64,000 nucleotides of DNA from Sulfidibacter corallicola (GTDB lineage: Bacteria; Acidobacteriota; Holophagae; Acanthopleuribacterales; Acanthopleuribacteraceae): the NCBI RefSeq assembly GCF_017498545.1, contig NZ_CP071793.1, forward strand, positions 1,054,001 to 1,118,000. Direction: 5' to 3'. The notes beneath the pieces are model-generated. The model saw only the letters and a list, made by a program, of their open reading frames with translations. It was not told where the DNA came from and did not search any database. This document shows positions 26,744-36,175 of this stretch, one piece after another. The position numbers and the translations under genes were made by a program. The stretch's first letter is position 1; each line of letters begins with the position of its first letter.

Positions 26744-27364
26744 CTAGAAAGTGAACGAGACGCGACGGTTCTGGGCCCAGGCCTGTTCCGTCTGGTCGGG
26801 TTTCAGCGGCTTCAATTCGCCGTAGCTGATGGTGCGCATCTGCGAGGGCGGGACACCCAACTGTTCCAGATAGCGTTTGACCGCTTGCGCGCGACGCTCC
26901 CCCAAAGCCAGGTTGTAATTCTCGGTGCCACGGGTGTCGCAATGACCTTCCAACAGCACGGGCAACTTGGGGTTTTGCTTCAGCGTGGACGCATACCGTT
27001 TCAGCTTCTCCCGGGCCCGGCTGGTCAGCGCCGCCTGGTCGAAGTCGAAGTAGATCGGCTCCCAGTCGAGGCTGGGGTCGCCCTTGCTGGGGTCGTAGGG
27101 GTCCAACACGTTGAGCCTGCGGGAATCGATACTTTCGTCTTCGTAATCGGACGGCGTGTAGGCGTAGTTGTCGTCGCTGATCCGGGTTGCGTCTTCCTGA
27201 TCGCGGCCGTCGCCGTAGACCGACCCTTGACCACTGGTGGTATCGGGACCTCGGGTCGGTGCCTGAGGGCCAGGGCAGCCCATCATCGAAAGAGCGAAAC
27301 CGGTTAACAAAACGATGTTCCATGGGATGGAATGGCGAAATGAAAAGATGGCCATTGGGTTCAC
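26744..27364 (-). CDS. pal: Peptidoglycan-associated lipoprotein (Pal / OmpA-like)
   Basis: 206 residues. GTG 27364 is preferred over ATG 27355 because GGAGGT sits six bases before it. A signal peptide ends in LSMMGC (lipobox; Cys about 30), followed by a Gly/Thr/Asp-rich linker. The C-terminal OmpA domain (about 95-206) shows YFDFDQAALTSRAREKL, LLEGHCDTRGTENYNLALGERRA and LGVPPSQMRTISYGEL, with the Asp and Arg that hold meso-diaminopimelate. Known role: outer-membrane anchor to peptidoglycan and, with TolB, constriction during division. No tol genes are in view. The last strand ends RRVSFTF, as in OmpA-family proteins. Confidence 0.9.
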   Translation of the reverse strand: MNPMAIFSFRHSIPWNIVLLTGFALSMMGCPGPQAPTRGPDTTSGQGSVYGDGRDQEDATRISDDNYAYTPSDYEDESIDSRRLNVLDPYDPSKGDPSLDWEPIYFDFDQAALTSRAREKLKRYASTLKQNPKLPVLLEGHCDTRGTENYNLALGERRAQAVKRYLEQLGVPPSQMRTISYGELKPLKPDQTEQAWAQNRRVSFTF

Positions 27365-28269
27365 GTTGTGACCTCCTCACGTCGGGTTAGGGGAAAGGTG
27401 AAATGGAACATGCCCACTTCGCATTGGCAAGCGTCGGAGTCCGGGGCCCGCTACGGGACTTCTCAGCTTCGGCACGGCGCGCATCCGGCATGGCGGTCGA
27501 GCCCGGCGGCGAGCCGGACCGGCACTGCGGGAGCGGTGGCATCTTGCGTTCGATGGTCGAGGTTGCTGCCGAAGTTTGGATGGTGAATCCTCGCAAAAGG
27601 AAATGACACATGGGTGTTCGCGCGATATTCAGGAGAAACGGGTGCCGTGGAGCCGGTGATTTTGATCACCATTGCTGGATTGGGCTGGGTATGAAGCCGA
27701 TTGGATCGAGATTCGGGGGGTAGGTACACTGGAGCTTGGACGGCGCGGCTCCGGTGATCGATGAAATTATCACGAGTGGAGACGCCAGTCTTTCCAAAGA
27801 TATACGGAAACGCATCCGTTGGTTGCGCCTGAATTCCGGGTTGCGGAGGCGCGGTGGATGGGTTCGCGGGTCGATGCCTTTCAAAGAGGTGATCCGTCGA
27901 GGAAATCTTACCGCGCCCATCGCCCACTGGGGAGTGGTTTTTGCTAGTGAGTGTGCATTCCGAAACGAGACGATTTGTGGCCGTGAAGATTCACGGCAGG
28001 TGACCAAAAATGGGGGTTCGAAATCTTTGTGACCCGGAGCGATCGCCGGGAGAGAGGCATCGCACCCAAAACCCTCGAGGTGGTAGCCATTCGTTCGGAA
28101 ATCGAGGAAAATCGAGTTTTTACGATGATCATTCATTGCTTGTACAGGGCGTCGCGCCCGCCCGGGATCTCGGCGCCGATCTGGGATCGGCGCGACCTTG
28201 GGGCGTTTATCATGTGACACCCGACGGCCCTGGTGGGTGGCGATTCGACGAGTATTTCCGGGAGGAGAG
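27365..28269. other. 905-base divergent region without a recognised gene
   Basis: Lies between pal (leftward) and the VWFA gene (rightward). Open frames exist (for example 27736-28032 rightward and 27666-28220 leftward), but none has a good ribosome-binding site, a recognised domain or codon use like its neighbours. The centre is somewhat lower in GC. It may hold promoters or a decayed gene; I cannot assign any element. Confidence 0.45.
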
Positions 28270-29652
28270 ATGTTTCATTCCTGTTTAGGTATCTGGCTGG
28301 GCGTCACCACCCTGTTGAGCGGCGGCACCCTTGGCTTTCAGACCCAAACCATCGAGGAAGAGCTGCGCGTCACGTACGTGCTCCTGGATGTCAAGGCCAG
28401 TGATCGAAAGGGAAATCCCGTCAAAGATCTGCAGATGTCCGATTTTGTGGTCACCGAAAACCGAAAAAAGGTGAATGTGACCTATTTCGAGGTCAAGGAT
28501 TACGCCCTGGACATTCCCGAAGAGGTGCTGACCGGCCAGCGCGATTACGATGTCTCCGAAGTGCCCAAAGGCGTCCGGCAGGTCATCGTGGCGCTGGATT
28601 TCGAGTCGATGAACCCCATCGAAACCGCCAAGACGTTCAAAATGCTGCTGGATTTCCTGGGTTCCCTGAAGGGACCCTCCACCTATTTGATCAACATTCA
28701 CAGCCTGGAACGGGGTTCCATCACCAAGGGCTTCGTCTCTTCTCCCAAACGCGCCATTCAGGCGGTCGCGGGTTTTCAGGAACGTTACGAAAACCTCAAA
28801 TATCGCGGTGGCCAACGGGAACTGCTGTTGGCGGACTCCAGGGGGGATCGGGCCTCGTTGACGCGCGGCTATCCCGGAACCGGCGGGTACCTCACCGATC
28901 CGTTGCCCAATTTGGAAGATCTCGAAAAGGCCTGCGAAACGTGCGTGCGCCAATTCGGCTACCGGGGCGTGGGATCCGACATGTCCGACTATATGAACAA
29001 CTGCATCAGGGAGAGCCTGAGGGCTTTCATGGACAAGCTGGAGGCGCGTTCCGAACGGGTGCTGGGTGAATTGGAGATTCTGGCCAACGCCTATCCGGAC
29101 CGCGAGGGCCTCAAACTGATGTTTTTCGTCTCGCCGGGCTTTTCCCTGCGCGAACCCGCAGCCGCCAATCAATTGGCTCGGTTCTACATGCAGCAGGGGC
29201 GCGGCGACTCCCAATCGATTTCGTCGATGCCCATCGGGCGTTCTTTCGATTTCGATGATTCCTTCCGGCGCGTGGTGCACGCCTGCATTCGCAACCGCGT
29301 CATTTTCCACACCTTCGATGCCTATACCAACGCCAATACGGATCGCCGGACCCTGGGCGCCGAGTTCGCTTCCTCCGGCAACGCCAGAAACGAGCTCAGT
29401 CGCTACTATCGCCAGTACGGCAGCGAGATCACGGGCGGTCTGCGCGACTTGGCGGACGAGTCGGGCGGCAGCTTTTCGCAGACGATCTCGCTTTCGGCAC
29501 CGATGGGTAAGGTGCTTGAAAAAAATTACCTGTTCTATGTGTTGGGTTACGATTCGCCGCCCGGCAAATCCAATAAGTTCCGCAAGATCAAAATCAAATC
29601 GAAACGGCGCGGCGTGCGCCTCAGCTATCGGAGAGGCTATTATGGACCTTAG
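28270..29652 (+). CDS. VWFA-related protein of the acidobacterial type, exported
   Basis: 460 residues from ATG 28270 behind GGAGGAG. Short signal sequence (LGIWLGVTTLLSGGTLG). The opening is characteristic of the VWFA-related acidobacterial family: VTYVLLDVKASDRKGNPVKDLQMSDFVVTENRKK. A Rossmann-like VWFA core follows (VIVALDFESMNPIETAK, then LMFFVSPGFSL). The MIDAS motif is imperfect: DFESM instead of DxSxS. The C-terminus (ENYLFYVLGYDSPPGK, then RGVRLSYRRGYYG) also matches the family's end. Function unknown; probably periplasmic or outer-membrane protein binding. This is the best taxonomic hint in the window. Confidence 0.85.
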   Translation: MFHSCLGIWLGVTTLLSGGTLGFQTQTIEEELRVTYVLLDVKASDRKGNPVKDLQMSDFVVTENRKKVNVTYFEVKDYALDIPEEVLTGQRDYDVSEVPKGVRQVIVALDFESMNPIETAKTFKMLLDFLGSLKGPSTYLINIHSLERGSITKGFVSSPKRAIQAVAGFQERYENLKYRGGQRELLLADSRGDRASLTRGYPGTGGYLTDPLPNLEDLEKACETCVRQFGYRGVGSDMSDYMNNCIRESLRAFMDKLEARSERVLGELEILANAYPDREGLKLMFFVSPGFSLREPAAANQLARFYMQQGRGDSQSISSMPIGRSFDFDDSFRRVVHACIRNRVIFHTFDAYTNANTDRRTLGAEFASSGNARNELSRYYRQYGSEITGGLRDLADESGGSFSQTISLSAPMGKVLEKNYLFYVLGYDSPPGKSNKFRKIKIKSKRRGVRLSYRRGYYGP

Positions 29653-29776
29653 GAATCGACACTCGTGCACGTCTCGTCGCTCGCGAGACCCGGCGACGCG
29701 GTACGCGATGCGTCGCGGTCGGGTCTTTTGAAGGGTCGCCCGTGGACTGGTGCCGCGGGTGGCGAAGGAGTTTGTC

Positions 29777-30253
29777 ATGCATGTTTCAACGCGATGGAAA
29801 CCTCGGACCGGCATCGTCGCGCGGTGGCGACAAGTCGCCCGGCTTGCCGGCCTGGTCTTTTTCGCCTTGGCGGTGATCCTCCCGCCGGCCTTCACCGGCG
29901 ATCCGCCAGCCTCCGATCCGCCCGAACAAACCCAGCCCAGTGATGACAAGGGTGAGGGTAAGGACAAGCCGAAGGGCGAGGACGAGAAATCGGAAGAAGA
30001 GAAGTTGGTCGATGACGGGTTGGAGGCGGTCACCGACAAGAAAGCCAAAAAGTCGTCCCGGCTGCCCAGTGGGAAACCGCCGAAGGTGGACAAGAAACCC
30101 AACTGCAGCACGGCCGAATTACTGGAACGCTATCGACGCGGCGCCAAAGCGGGCCGTGGCGGAGCCCATCCATTTCGCGAGGGCGGCGGCCTGGGGCCGA
30201 TCGTCAAACCACGACAGCCGACCCGCTCGACGGGAGGCTCCGGCCGAAACTGA
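29777..30253 (+). CDS. Small exported low-complexity protein, function unknown
   Basis: 158 residues from ATG 29777 (AAGGAG six bases upstream). One hydrophobic segment at about 23-40 (LAGLVFFALAVILPPAF) is probably a signal peptide or anchor. The remainder is Lys/Glu/Asp/Pro-rich (SDDKGEGKDKPKGEDEKSEE), with a single Cys (PNCST) near 110 and a Gly/Arg-rich end. I do not recognise the family. It follows the VWFA gene by 124 bases in the same direction. Confidence 0.6.
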   Translation: MHVSTRWKPRTGIVARWRQVARLAGLVFFALAVILPPAFTGDPPASDPPEQTQPSDDKGEGKDKPKGEDEKSEEEKLVDDGLEAVTDKKAKKSSRLPSGKPPKVDKKPNCSTAELLERYRRGAKAGRGGAHPFREGGGLGPIVKPRQPTRSTGGSGRN

Positions 30254-30617
30254 GGATCGGCCGAGCCTTCGAGGGCCTTTCGCGAGGGAATCCGCCTTGG
30301 GCGACATCCAACCCCGCGCCGACCCAGGGCGTTCATCCGGTTCCCGGGAAACACCTCTTCGTTCGGTCTTTTCTCGTTATTGGCCAATTTGACGCGAACA
30401 TCCCCGCTTCGGGAGTCTCGCGGAAACCGGCCGTATCTACCGAAATCGCAAATGGTCGCGTATCGCTTGGGTTTTGCGCTACAATGGGGCCACCTTTTCA
30501 AGGGTCCTCTTTTTCTGAATTGGATACTTAACACAACCCTCGCGATGACCGTGCCCTTCGCCCTGTGTGCACGAATTCATCGATTCGCTGAGGGTTTGGA
30601 GTGGTTGGGAGCGACGT
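30254..30617. other. Intergenic region before the signalling module
   Basis: 364 bases. It contains an isolated TACAAT-like -10 at 30480 without a matching -35. No gene or terminator seen. Confidence 0.4.
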
Positions 30618-31889
30618 TTGGCTCTGTCCCGTATTCTCATTGTCGAAGATACACCTTTTCCTCGCGCGATTCTTCAGCGCCAGTTGATGCAAATGGGCTA
30701 CGAAGTCATTGCCGTGGCCGATGGCACGGAAGCCTGGGAGGTCATGCAGAACGAGCCCATCAATTTCGTCATCACCGATTGGCTGATGCCCCGGATGAGC
30801 GGAATCGAACTGTGCCGCCGCATCCGACGCGAGGGCTTTTCCCGCTACGTCTACATCATTTTGCTCACGGCGAAAGGCGACAAGAACGATTTGATCGCGG
30901 GATTGGAGGCGGGTGCCGACGATTTCATGGTGAAGCCCTGTAATCCGCTCGAGTTGAAGGTCAAGGTCCTGGCGGGCGAACGGGTTTTGAAATACGAGAA
31001 GACCCTCGTCGACCAGAATCGAAAATTGGAGTTGGCCCACCAGCAGATTTCCGAACAATTCGCCACCACCGCCAACAACCTCAAGTTGGCCGCCAAGTTC
31101 CAGAAGGCACTGCTGCCGATGGAAAGCGCCACCATCGACCAGATGAAGTTCGAATCCATGTTCGTGCCTTGTGAAGTCGTCGCGGGCGATTTTTTCAATT
31201 TCTTCAAGATCAACGAGGAAAAGACCGCCTTTTTTCTCCTGGACGTGGCAGGTCACGGCATTCCCGCGGCGATGCTGTCATTCACCCTCTCGCACGTCAT
31301 CTCGCCCCTGCCGTTTCCCCCCGACGCCCAACACCTCGGCCACACCGGTTACGGTTTTCTCGATTTCACCCATCCCACCCATCTGGCCAGCCGGCTCAAC
31401 CAGATCTTCGAAGTCCGCTCCGACGGGCAACAGTACTTCACCATGGTCTACGGCGTGATCGACCTGGCCATGGAGCAGGTGCTGTTCACCCAAGCCGGGC
31501 ACCCGCCGATCATCTATCTGCCCTACGAGGGCGAACCATGCACGATCGGCGAGGGCGGCTTCCCGATGGGGATCTTCCCCAATACCGATTTCGACATCTA
31601 CAGCTTCGATTTCCGGCCAGGTGACCGCCTCTACCTCTACTCCGACGGCGTCACCGGCTGCTTCGATCCCGACGGCCAATCCTATTCGACCGAGCGCTTC
31701 ATGGACCTGCTCGCCCATCACCGCCGCGGGTCGTTGCGGGAAGGCCTGGTCAAACTGAAACAGGCCCTCATCGAGTGGCGCGGTTCCGATCAATTCGAGG
31801 ACGATTTGTCCGTACTGGCGGTAGAGCGGTTGCCGGACCCCAGTCAGGATCGCAACCACCTGGCCGTGGATCTCTCCGAATTGGATTGA
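30618..31889 (+). CDS. Receiver domain-PP2C (SpoIIE/RsbU-type) serine phosphatase
   Basis: About 423 residues from TTG 30618, chosen because GGGAG lies six bases upstream and the receiver then begins MALSRILIVED; a GTG at 30567 is the longer alternative without such a site. Receiver domain about 5-120: acidic VED, phospho-Asp in INFVITDWLMPRMSG, Thr in IILLTAKGD, Lys in DDFMVKPCNP, all intact. A helical linker leads to the PP2C domain from about 185: VVAGDFFNFFKI (the GDxxD motif ends in Asn), LLDVAGHGIPAAMLS, YLYSDGVTG and FEDDLSVLAV. Expected role: a phosphorylation-gated phosphatase of an anti-sigma-antagonist-like protein. No STAS protein is encoded here. It precedes an RsbW-like kinase gene. 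Confidence 0.88.
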   Translation: MALSRILIVEDTPFPRAILQRQLMQMGYEVIAVADGTEAWEVMQNEPINFVITDWLMPRMSGIELCRRIRREGFSRYVYIILLTAKGDKNDLIAGLEAGADDFMVKPCNPLELKVKVLAGERVLKYEKTLVDQNRKLELAHQQISEQFATTANNLKLAAKFQKALLPMESATIDQMKFESMFVPCEVVAGDFFNFFKINEEKTAFFLLDVAGHGIPAAMLSFTLSHVISPLPFPPDAQHLGHTGYGFLDFTHPTHLASRLNQIFEVRSDGQQYFTMVYGVIDLAMEQVLFTQAGHPPIIYLPYEGEPCTIGEGGFPMGIFPNTDFDIYSFDFRPGDRLYLYSDGVTGCFDPDGQSYSTERFMDLLAHHRRGSLREGLVKLKQALIEWRGSDQFEDDLSVLAVERLPDPSQDRNHLAVDLSELD

Positions 31890-32303
31890 TTCGGTGGCCC
31901 GGTCGGCTCTGGTACACCCCTCGGTCCTCGAGCTGGGATCCGATGCCGTAGCGACCCGCGTTCGGAGGCCGGTTTCGATATGCTTTTTTTTCGCGGATCG
32001 TGAAAAAAAGACCGCCTTCGAATCTGCCGCGACCCATCGCGGCCGGGGAAACCATGCGCTTTTGTCAGGAACCGGTTCGCGCTTCTTTTTGGAGGGATCG
32101 CGGCGGTGGAGAGATCTTTCTTTTGTAGTAAACTATAATCCTGATTCGGTATTTATCATTCGTGAAAACCGGCTGTACGGGAAAAGCGCGGGCCTGCCTG
32201 GTGAAAGACTTCCACGGCTCGGGTCTCTCGACTTGACGCGTCTCGGCCATAGGCGGACCCATTCCGGCGTCCTTCCTCGGTGCGAATGTGTCGTGAGGTA
32301 TTC
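31890..32303. other. Intergenic region with an A/T-rich patch
   Basis: 414 bases. TATAAT occurs at 32134-32139, but the bases 16-18 upstream do not resemble a -35 box. No gene is evident. Confidence 0.4.
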
Positions 32304-32768
32304 ATGAACCAAGGTCCAACGAACCAGCGAGCGACTCGAGAGATCCAACTCTCGATCGACAGCAACCTGCAGGATGTGGCGCTCGTGGGCGTTTCCGTCC
32401 GCGCCCTTTGCCTCCACTTCTCCCTGGCCCAGGATGTGGCCTACCAGGTCGAGCTTTGCGTGGTGGAGATGATCAACAACGTGATCGAGCACGGTTACCG
32501 ATTCGAGACGGGCAATCCGATTCGGATCGAAATGAAATTCGAGGAAGGCCGTGTCGGCGTCACGCTGGTCGATCATGCCGAGCCCATCGAGAGTTGCGAT
32601 CACCAGGCGCCTCAATTCGATCCCGAAGACCTGGAATCGCTTCCGGAAAATGGGTATGGCCGCTTTTTGGTGGATCAAATCATGGATCGCGTGGATTATC
32701 ATCGTGAGAACGATCGGAACTACTTATATATGGAAAAGAGTTTCGTACCCGAGCGGCGCGCCGGGTAG
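32304..32768 (+). CDS. RsbW-like anti-sigma serine kinase (HATPase_c_2)
   Basis: 154 residues from ATG 32304 behind GAGGT. GHKL ATPase features: the N box in VELCVVEMINNVIEHGY, an LVDHAEPIE segment in the place of the G1 box DxGxP, and ENGYGRFLVDQIMDRVDY as the G2 region. Known role: phosphorylates STAS antagonists or binds a sigma factor in partner switching. With the receiver-PP2C gene upstream and the pseudokinase-FGE gene 30 bases downstream, it forms a likely signalling module; its target is not encoded beside it. Confidence 0.85.
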   Translation: MNQGPTNQRATREIQLSIDSNLQDVALVGVSVRALCLHFSLAQDVAYQVELCVVEMINNVIEHGYRFETGNPIRIEMKFEEGRVGVTLVDHAEPIESCDHQAPQFDPEDLESLPENGYGRFLVDQIMDRVDYHRENDRNYLYMEKSFVPERRAG

Positions 32769-32798
32769 GGGGATGATCGGACTTGGATAGGGGGGGCG

Positions 32799-35222
32799 AT
32801 GGGTCCTGAAAAGTGTCCCGCTTGTTTCGAGGCACATCTCTCGGAAGAGCGAACCTGTCTCAAGTGTGGCTTTTCGTTCGATGCTCCGGAGCAGGGAGAG
32901 GCGCTGCCGGTGGGCACCCGCCTCCGCGACCTTTTCCTTTTGGGTCGGTTGCTACCGCCCGAATCCCCGTTTGGATACACCTACCTCGCCTGGGACGAAG
33001 ACATTCGGCTCAAGGTCTCGATCTTCGAATATGCACCGCGGGGCGTGGCCTATCGCGACGATCGCGGCCCCGGTATCCACGTGCGCGACGATCGCGCCGA
33101 ACTGCTCTTCGATACGGGCCTGGAGGCGCTTCAAAAGACGGCCGTGCTGCTTGCGGGTTTGAGTCACTCCTCCCTCGCGAAGGTACGCACCTCCTTTTTG
33201 GAACACGGTACCCTCTACGTGGTGAAGGAGTTGAACGAGGGCACTTCGCTCCCCACCCACCTGGTATTGCAGCGATTCACCGAAGCCGGCGCGATCCACC
33301 GCATCATGCCGATGTTGGCCGCCCTGGAATTGTGTCATGGCGCCGGATTGCTCCATCTCAACCTTCAGCCGCCTACGATTTGGGTGAACCGCCAGGATCA
33401 CCTGGTGCTGGATCACTTCGCCGCCGAGTTTCGGCGCATGGCGACCTATGCACCCGATCTTCGCGCAGGATTCGACCCGGTCTTCTCGGCACCCGAGCTG
33501 GCCGATCCGGAAGGCAAGATCGGTGTCCAGGCCGATGTCTTCTCCTGCGGTGCCCTGTTGGCCTGGTTGCTGCGCCTCCAGCCCTCCGACTTTCTGCCGG
33601 CGGCACCGGAGGATGGCGAGCCCGGCGCGGAAGGAGACGAAGAGCAAACGCAGGAAGTCGACGGCGAGGCCGGGTCCGATGCCGATGGCCTCGACCGGCC
33701 TTCCGTGGAACTCCTGGTTTCCCAGGAGCTTCAGGAAGTGGTTCACCAAGCGATTCATCCGGACCTGAACGTTCGCTTTGCCGAGGTGCGCCAATTGCGG
33801 GCCGCGTTGAGCCGGGTCCCTGCCTACAAGGAGCACTTGGCCCTTGCCGAGCGCGGCGCCGACGAGGAATCCGCCTTGCCGGGTCGCGAACGCCAAGCCG
33901 CGAAGCCGGACGCCCTGCCGTCCTGGGTCCACTCCGATTGGCCCGGCGTTGCCTTCGGGTTGGGTGCCCTGACCACCACCCTGGGCGTCTGGCAGGAAGG
34001 TAGAATGACCGCCGCGGTCGGGATGGGCCTCACGCTGGCCGGCATCGCCGGAGGGCTTCCCAAATTGGTTGCCGCCTGGCAAGCCCGCTCCGGTGGGCGC
34101 CGCTCCCGAGCCGCCTATGCGCCCAAGCAGGCTCGTTGGCGCGCCGAATACTACAACCTGGCCGGTGTGGCCCGCGATACCAAAGGCAAGGAGCGGGTGC
34201 GGTCCTATCTACAGGAGCGGTTTCAGGATGCCGAACGGCGCAAGGCCCTCGCGGAGATGCAGGATATCGCTGATACCTTCGCCAATCACGTGGAGGGTCA
34301 GGACGGTCGCACCGCCGATTTCGACGAGGCCATCGCGCGGGTCACCAAACAAAACGCGCTGCTCGAAGACATGGAGCAGGCCTGGCACAAGGCCCTGCGC
34401 GCCCGTGACCTCGACGAAATGGAGCGTCTGATCGCCGGGTTCAAGCGGCACGGTGTAAAGGAACTCGGCAAGCGCGAGAAAGCGCTGCGCACCTTGAGTC
34501 GCGGGCGGAAGAAGTACGTCTGCACCAAATACAAGCTGGAGTTGATGTTGGTTCCGGCAGGTGCCTTCCTGATGGGGGCCAACGACGGCGAGCCGGACGA
34601 GCGTCCGGTCACCCCGGTCAACATCTCCCGACCCTTTTACCTGGGTCGCTTTCCCGTCACCCAACAGCAATGGTACCTGGTGATGAAGACCCGTCCCTGG
34701 AAGGGTCGACCCCACGTGGCCGAACATCCCGATGCTCCCGCCACCTACATTAGCTGGCTGGATTGCCGGGATTTCGTCAACCGGTTGAACGCCTCGTTGG
34801 GCGTGAACCACTACCGCATGGCGACCGAGGCCGAATGGGAGTTCGCCTGCAGGGCCGGCCACGCGGATTCCTTCTATTTCGGCCACGCACGCGCCAAGTT
34901 GGGCAGGTTCGCCTGGTTCGTCGACAACTCCTCGGTTTCGGGAACGCCCGCACCCCAGCCCGTCGGCCGCAGAAAGAACAACGTCTGGGGCCTGTACGAC
35001 ATGATCGGCAATGTATGGGAATGGTGTCGCGACAGCCCCTGGCGCTATCCCGGAACGCGGCGGAACGACCCGTTCGGCTCGGACGAGCACCGTGAGAAAA
35101 TGATGCGAGGCGGTTGTTACGACAACGTATCCTGGCTGTGTCGATCATCGGTGCGGGGAACCAACGACCGCGAATACCGAGGCCCCGACGTGGGGTTTCG
35201 CCTGGCCCGCAGCCTGGACTGA
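32799..35222 (+). CDS. Zinc-ribbon - pseudokinase - membrane - FGE/SUMF1-domain protein
   Basis: 807 residues. N-terminal zinc ribbon (CPACFEAHLSEERTCLKCGF, about 6-27). Residues 45-345 follow a Ser/Thr kinase fold, but key motifs are lost: the VAIK Lys region reads KVSIFEYAP, HRDxKPxN becomes HLNLQPPTI near 187, and DFG becomes LDHFAAEF. It is therefore a predicted pseudokinase. After an acidic linker, two hydrophobic segments lie at about 385-430, then a charged helical or coiled-coil part (about 445-565). Residues 575-805 form a formylglycine-generating-enzyme-like domain (LMLVPAGAFLMGANDGEPDE, TEAEWEFACRAG, IGNVWEWCRD, MMRGGCYDN, VGFRLARSLD). Likely a membrane-tied signalling or scaffold protein of the partner-switching module; FGE catalytic ability is doubtful. 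Confidence 0.82.
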   Translation: MGPEKCPACFEAHLSEERTCLKCGFSFDAPEQGEALPVGTRLRDLFLLGRLLPPESPFGYTYLAWDEDIRLKVSIFEYAPRGVAYRDDRGPGIHVRDDRAELLFDTGLEALQKTAVLLAGLSHSSLAKVRTSFLEHGTLYVVKELNEGTSLPTHLVLQRFTEAGAIHRIMPMLAALELCHGAGLLHLNLQPPTIWVNRQDHLVLDHFAAEFRRMATYAPDLRAGFDPVFSAPELADPEGKIGVQADVFSCGALLAWLLRLQPSDFLPAAPEDGEPGAEGDEEQTQEVDGEAGSDADGLDRPSVELLVSQELQEVVHQAIHPDLNVRFAEVRQLRAALSRVPAYKEHLALAERGADEESALPGRERQAAKPDALPSWVHSDWPGVAFGLGALTTTLGVWQEGRMTAAVGMGLTLAGIAGGLPKLVAAWQARSGGRRSRAAYAPKQARWRAEYYNLAGVARDTKGKERVRSYLQERFQDAERRKALAEMQDIADTFANHVEGQDGRTADFDEAIARVTKQNALLEDMEQAWHKALRARDLDEMERLIAGFKRHGVKELGKREKALRTLSRGRKKYVCTKYKLELMLVPAGAFLMGANDGEPDERPVTPVNISRPFYLGRFPVTQQQWYLVMKTRPWKGRPHVAEHPDAPATYISWLDCRDFVNRLNASLGVNHYRMATEAEWEFACRAGHADSFYFGHARAKLGRFAWFVDNSSVSGTPAPQPVGRRKNNVWGLYDMIGNVWEWCRDSPWRYPGTRRNDPFGSDEHREKMMRGGCYDNVSWLCRSSVRGTNDREYRGPDVGFRLARSLD

Positions 35223-35422
35223 CCTGATCGTCGGTGCCGAGTCGCGTCATGGGTCGCCACGGGGCCAGGCGCGATCCCGTTCCCGGCGCGCCGCTGTCGA
35301 ACAAATCCATTCTGGTCAAAACCAAATCCGAAGCGGTTGCGTCTTAATGGTTAGTTCTCATGTTTCAAAAGTCCCATCTTTCGGTTTCTCGTTCTCTCAG
35401 ATCTAAAACGGCGGTTTATTGA

Positions 35423-36175
35423 ATGATCAATCTGCAACAGGTGACCAAGGCCTATCGCATGGGAAAGCAATCACTTCCGGTTTTGAAGGGCATCGACCTG
35501 CAGATCGGCACCGGCGAGCTGGTTTCCATCATGGGTCCTTCGGGCTCCGGTAAATCCACGTTGCTCAACGTGTTGGGGATTCTCGATCGCTACGACGAAG
35601 GGACCTATCATCTCGCCGATACGTTGATGAAAAACCTTTCCGAGCGACAAGCGGCCTACTACCGCAACCAATTTTTGGGTTTCGTCTTCCAGTCCTTCAA
35701 TCTTCTGGAGTTCAAGAACGCGGTGGAAAACGTGGCCTTGCCGCTCTACTACCAGAAGGTCAGCCGCCGCAAGCGCAATATGAAGGCCATGGAACTGTTG
35801 GAAAAGGTGGGTTTGGGCGATCGCGCCTTTCACCTGCCCAACGAGCTTTCCGGCGGTCAGAAACAACGGGTCGCGATTGCGCGCGCACTGATTACCGACC
35901 CCAAGGTGATCCTCGCCGACGAACCCACCGGTGCTTTGGATTCGCAGACCAGCGAGCAGGTCATGGAGCTGTTCCGCGAGGTCAACAAAACCGGCATGAC
36001 GGTGGTCATCGTCACCCACGAACACGAAGTGTCCGAAAAAACCGACCGCACCATTCACCTGCGCGACGGCCTCATCCTGAAAGATGACCACTCCGCGGGC
36101 CCATCCGATGAGGGGGCTGCCTCGGTGAGCGCACCCAGCCAATCATCGAGCGTGACTGCCGAGGTGCCGGTTTGA
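35423..36175 (+). CDS. ABC transporter ATPase, MacB/LolD type
   Basis: 250 residues. Walker A MGPSGSGKST (about 37-46), Q-loop FVFQSFNLLEFKN, signature LSGGQKQRVAIARAL, Walker B VILADEPTGALDSQT and the switch His in VIVTHEHEV; all intact. The signature and the ADEPTGALD box are those of the MacB/LolD/FtsE subfamily that drives mechanotransmission rather than substrate passage. A 40-residue Ser/Pro/Ala-rich tail is extra. Its TGA overlaps the ATG of the first permease (TGATG), so the operon is tightly coupled: ATPase, permease, permease, fusion protein. Confidence 0.93.
   Translation: MINLQQVTKAYRMGKQSLPVLKGIDLQIGTGELVSIMGPSGSGKSTLLNVLGILDRYDEGTYHLADTLMKNLSERQAAYYRNQFLGFVFQSFNLLEFKNAVENVALPLYYQKVSRRKRNMKAMELLEKVGLGDRAFHLPNELSGGQKQRVAIARALITDPKVILADEPTGALDSQTSEQVMELFREVNKTGMTVVIVTHEHEVSEKTDRTIHLRDGLILKDDHSAGPSDEGAASVSAPSQSSSVTAEVPV

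Noticed and set aside
26840-26860. GGGACACCC core inside pal
   Set aside because: It encodes LGVPPS, a natural Pal motif; a single chance copy. The one in the M48 gene near 43385 (GVPIP) is likewise isolated.
27666-28220. 184-residue leftward frame between pal and the VWFA gene
   Set aside because: No start signal or recognised domain, and composition unlike neighbouring genes.
32134-32139. TATAAT before the RsbW-like gene
   Set aside because: No -35-like sequence at a workable distance; not claimed as a promoter.
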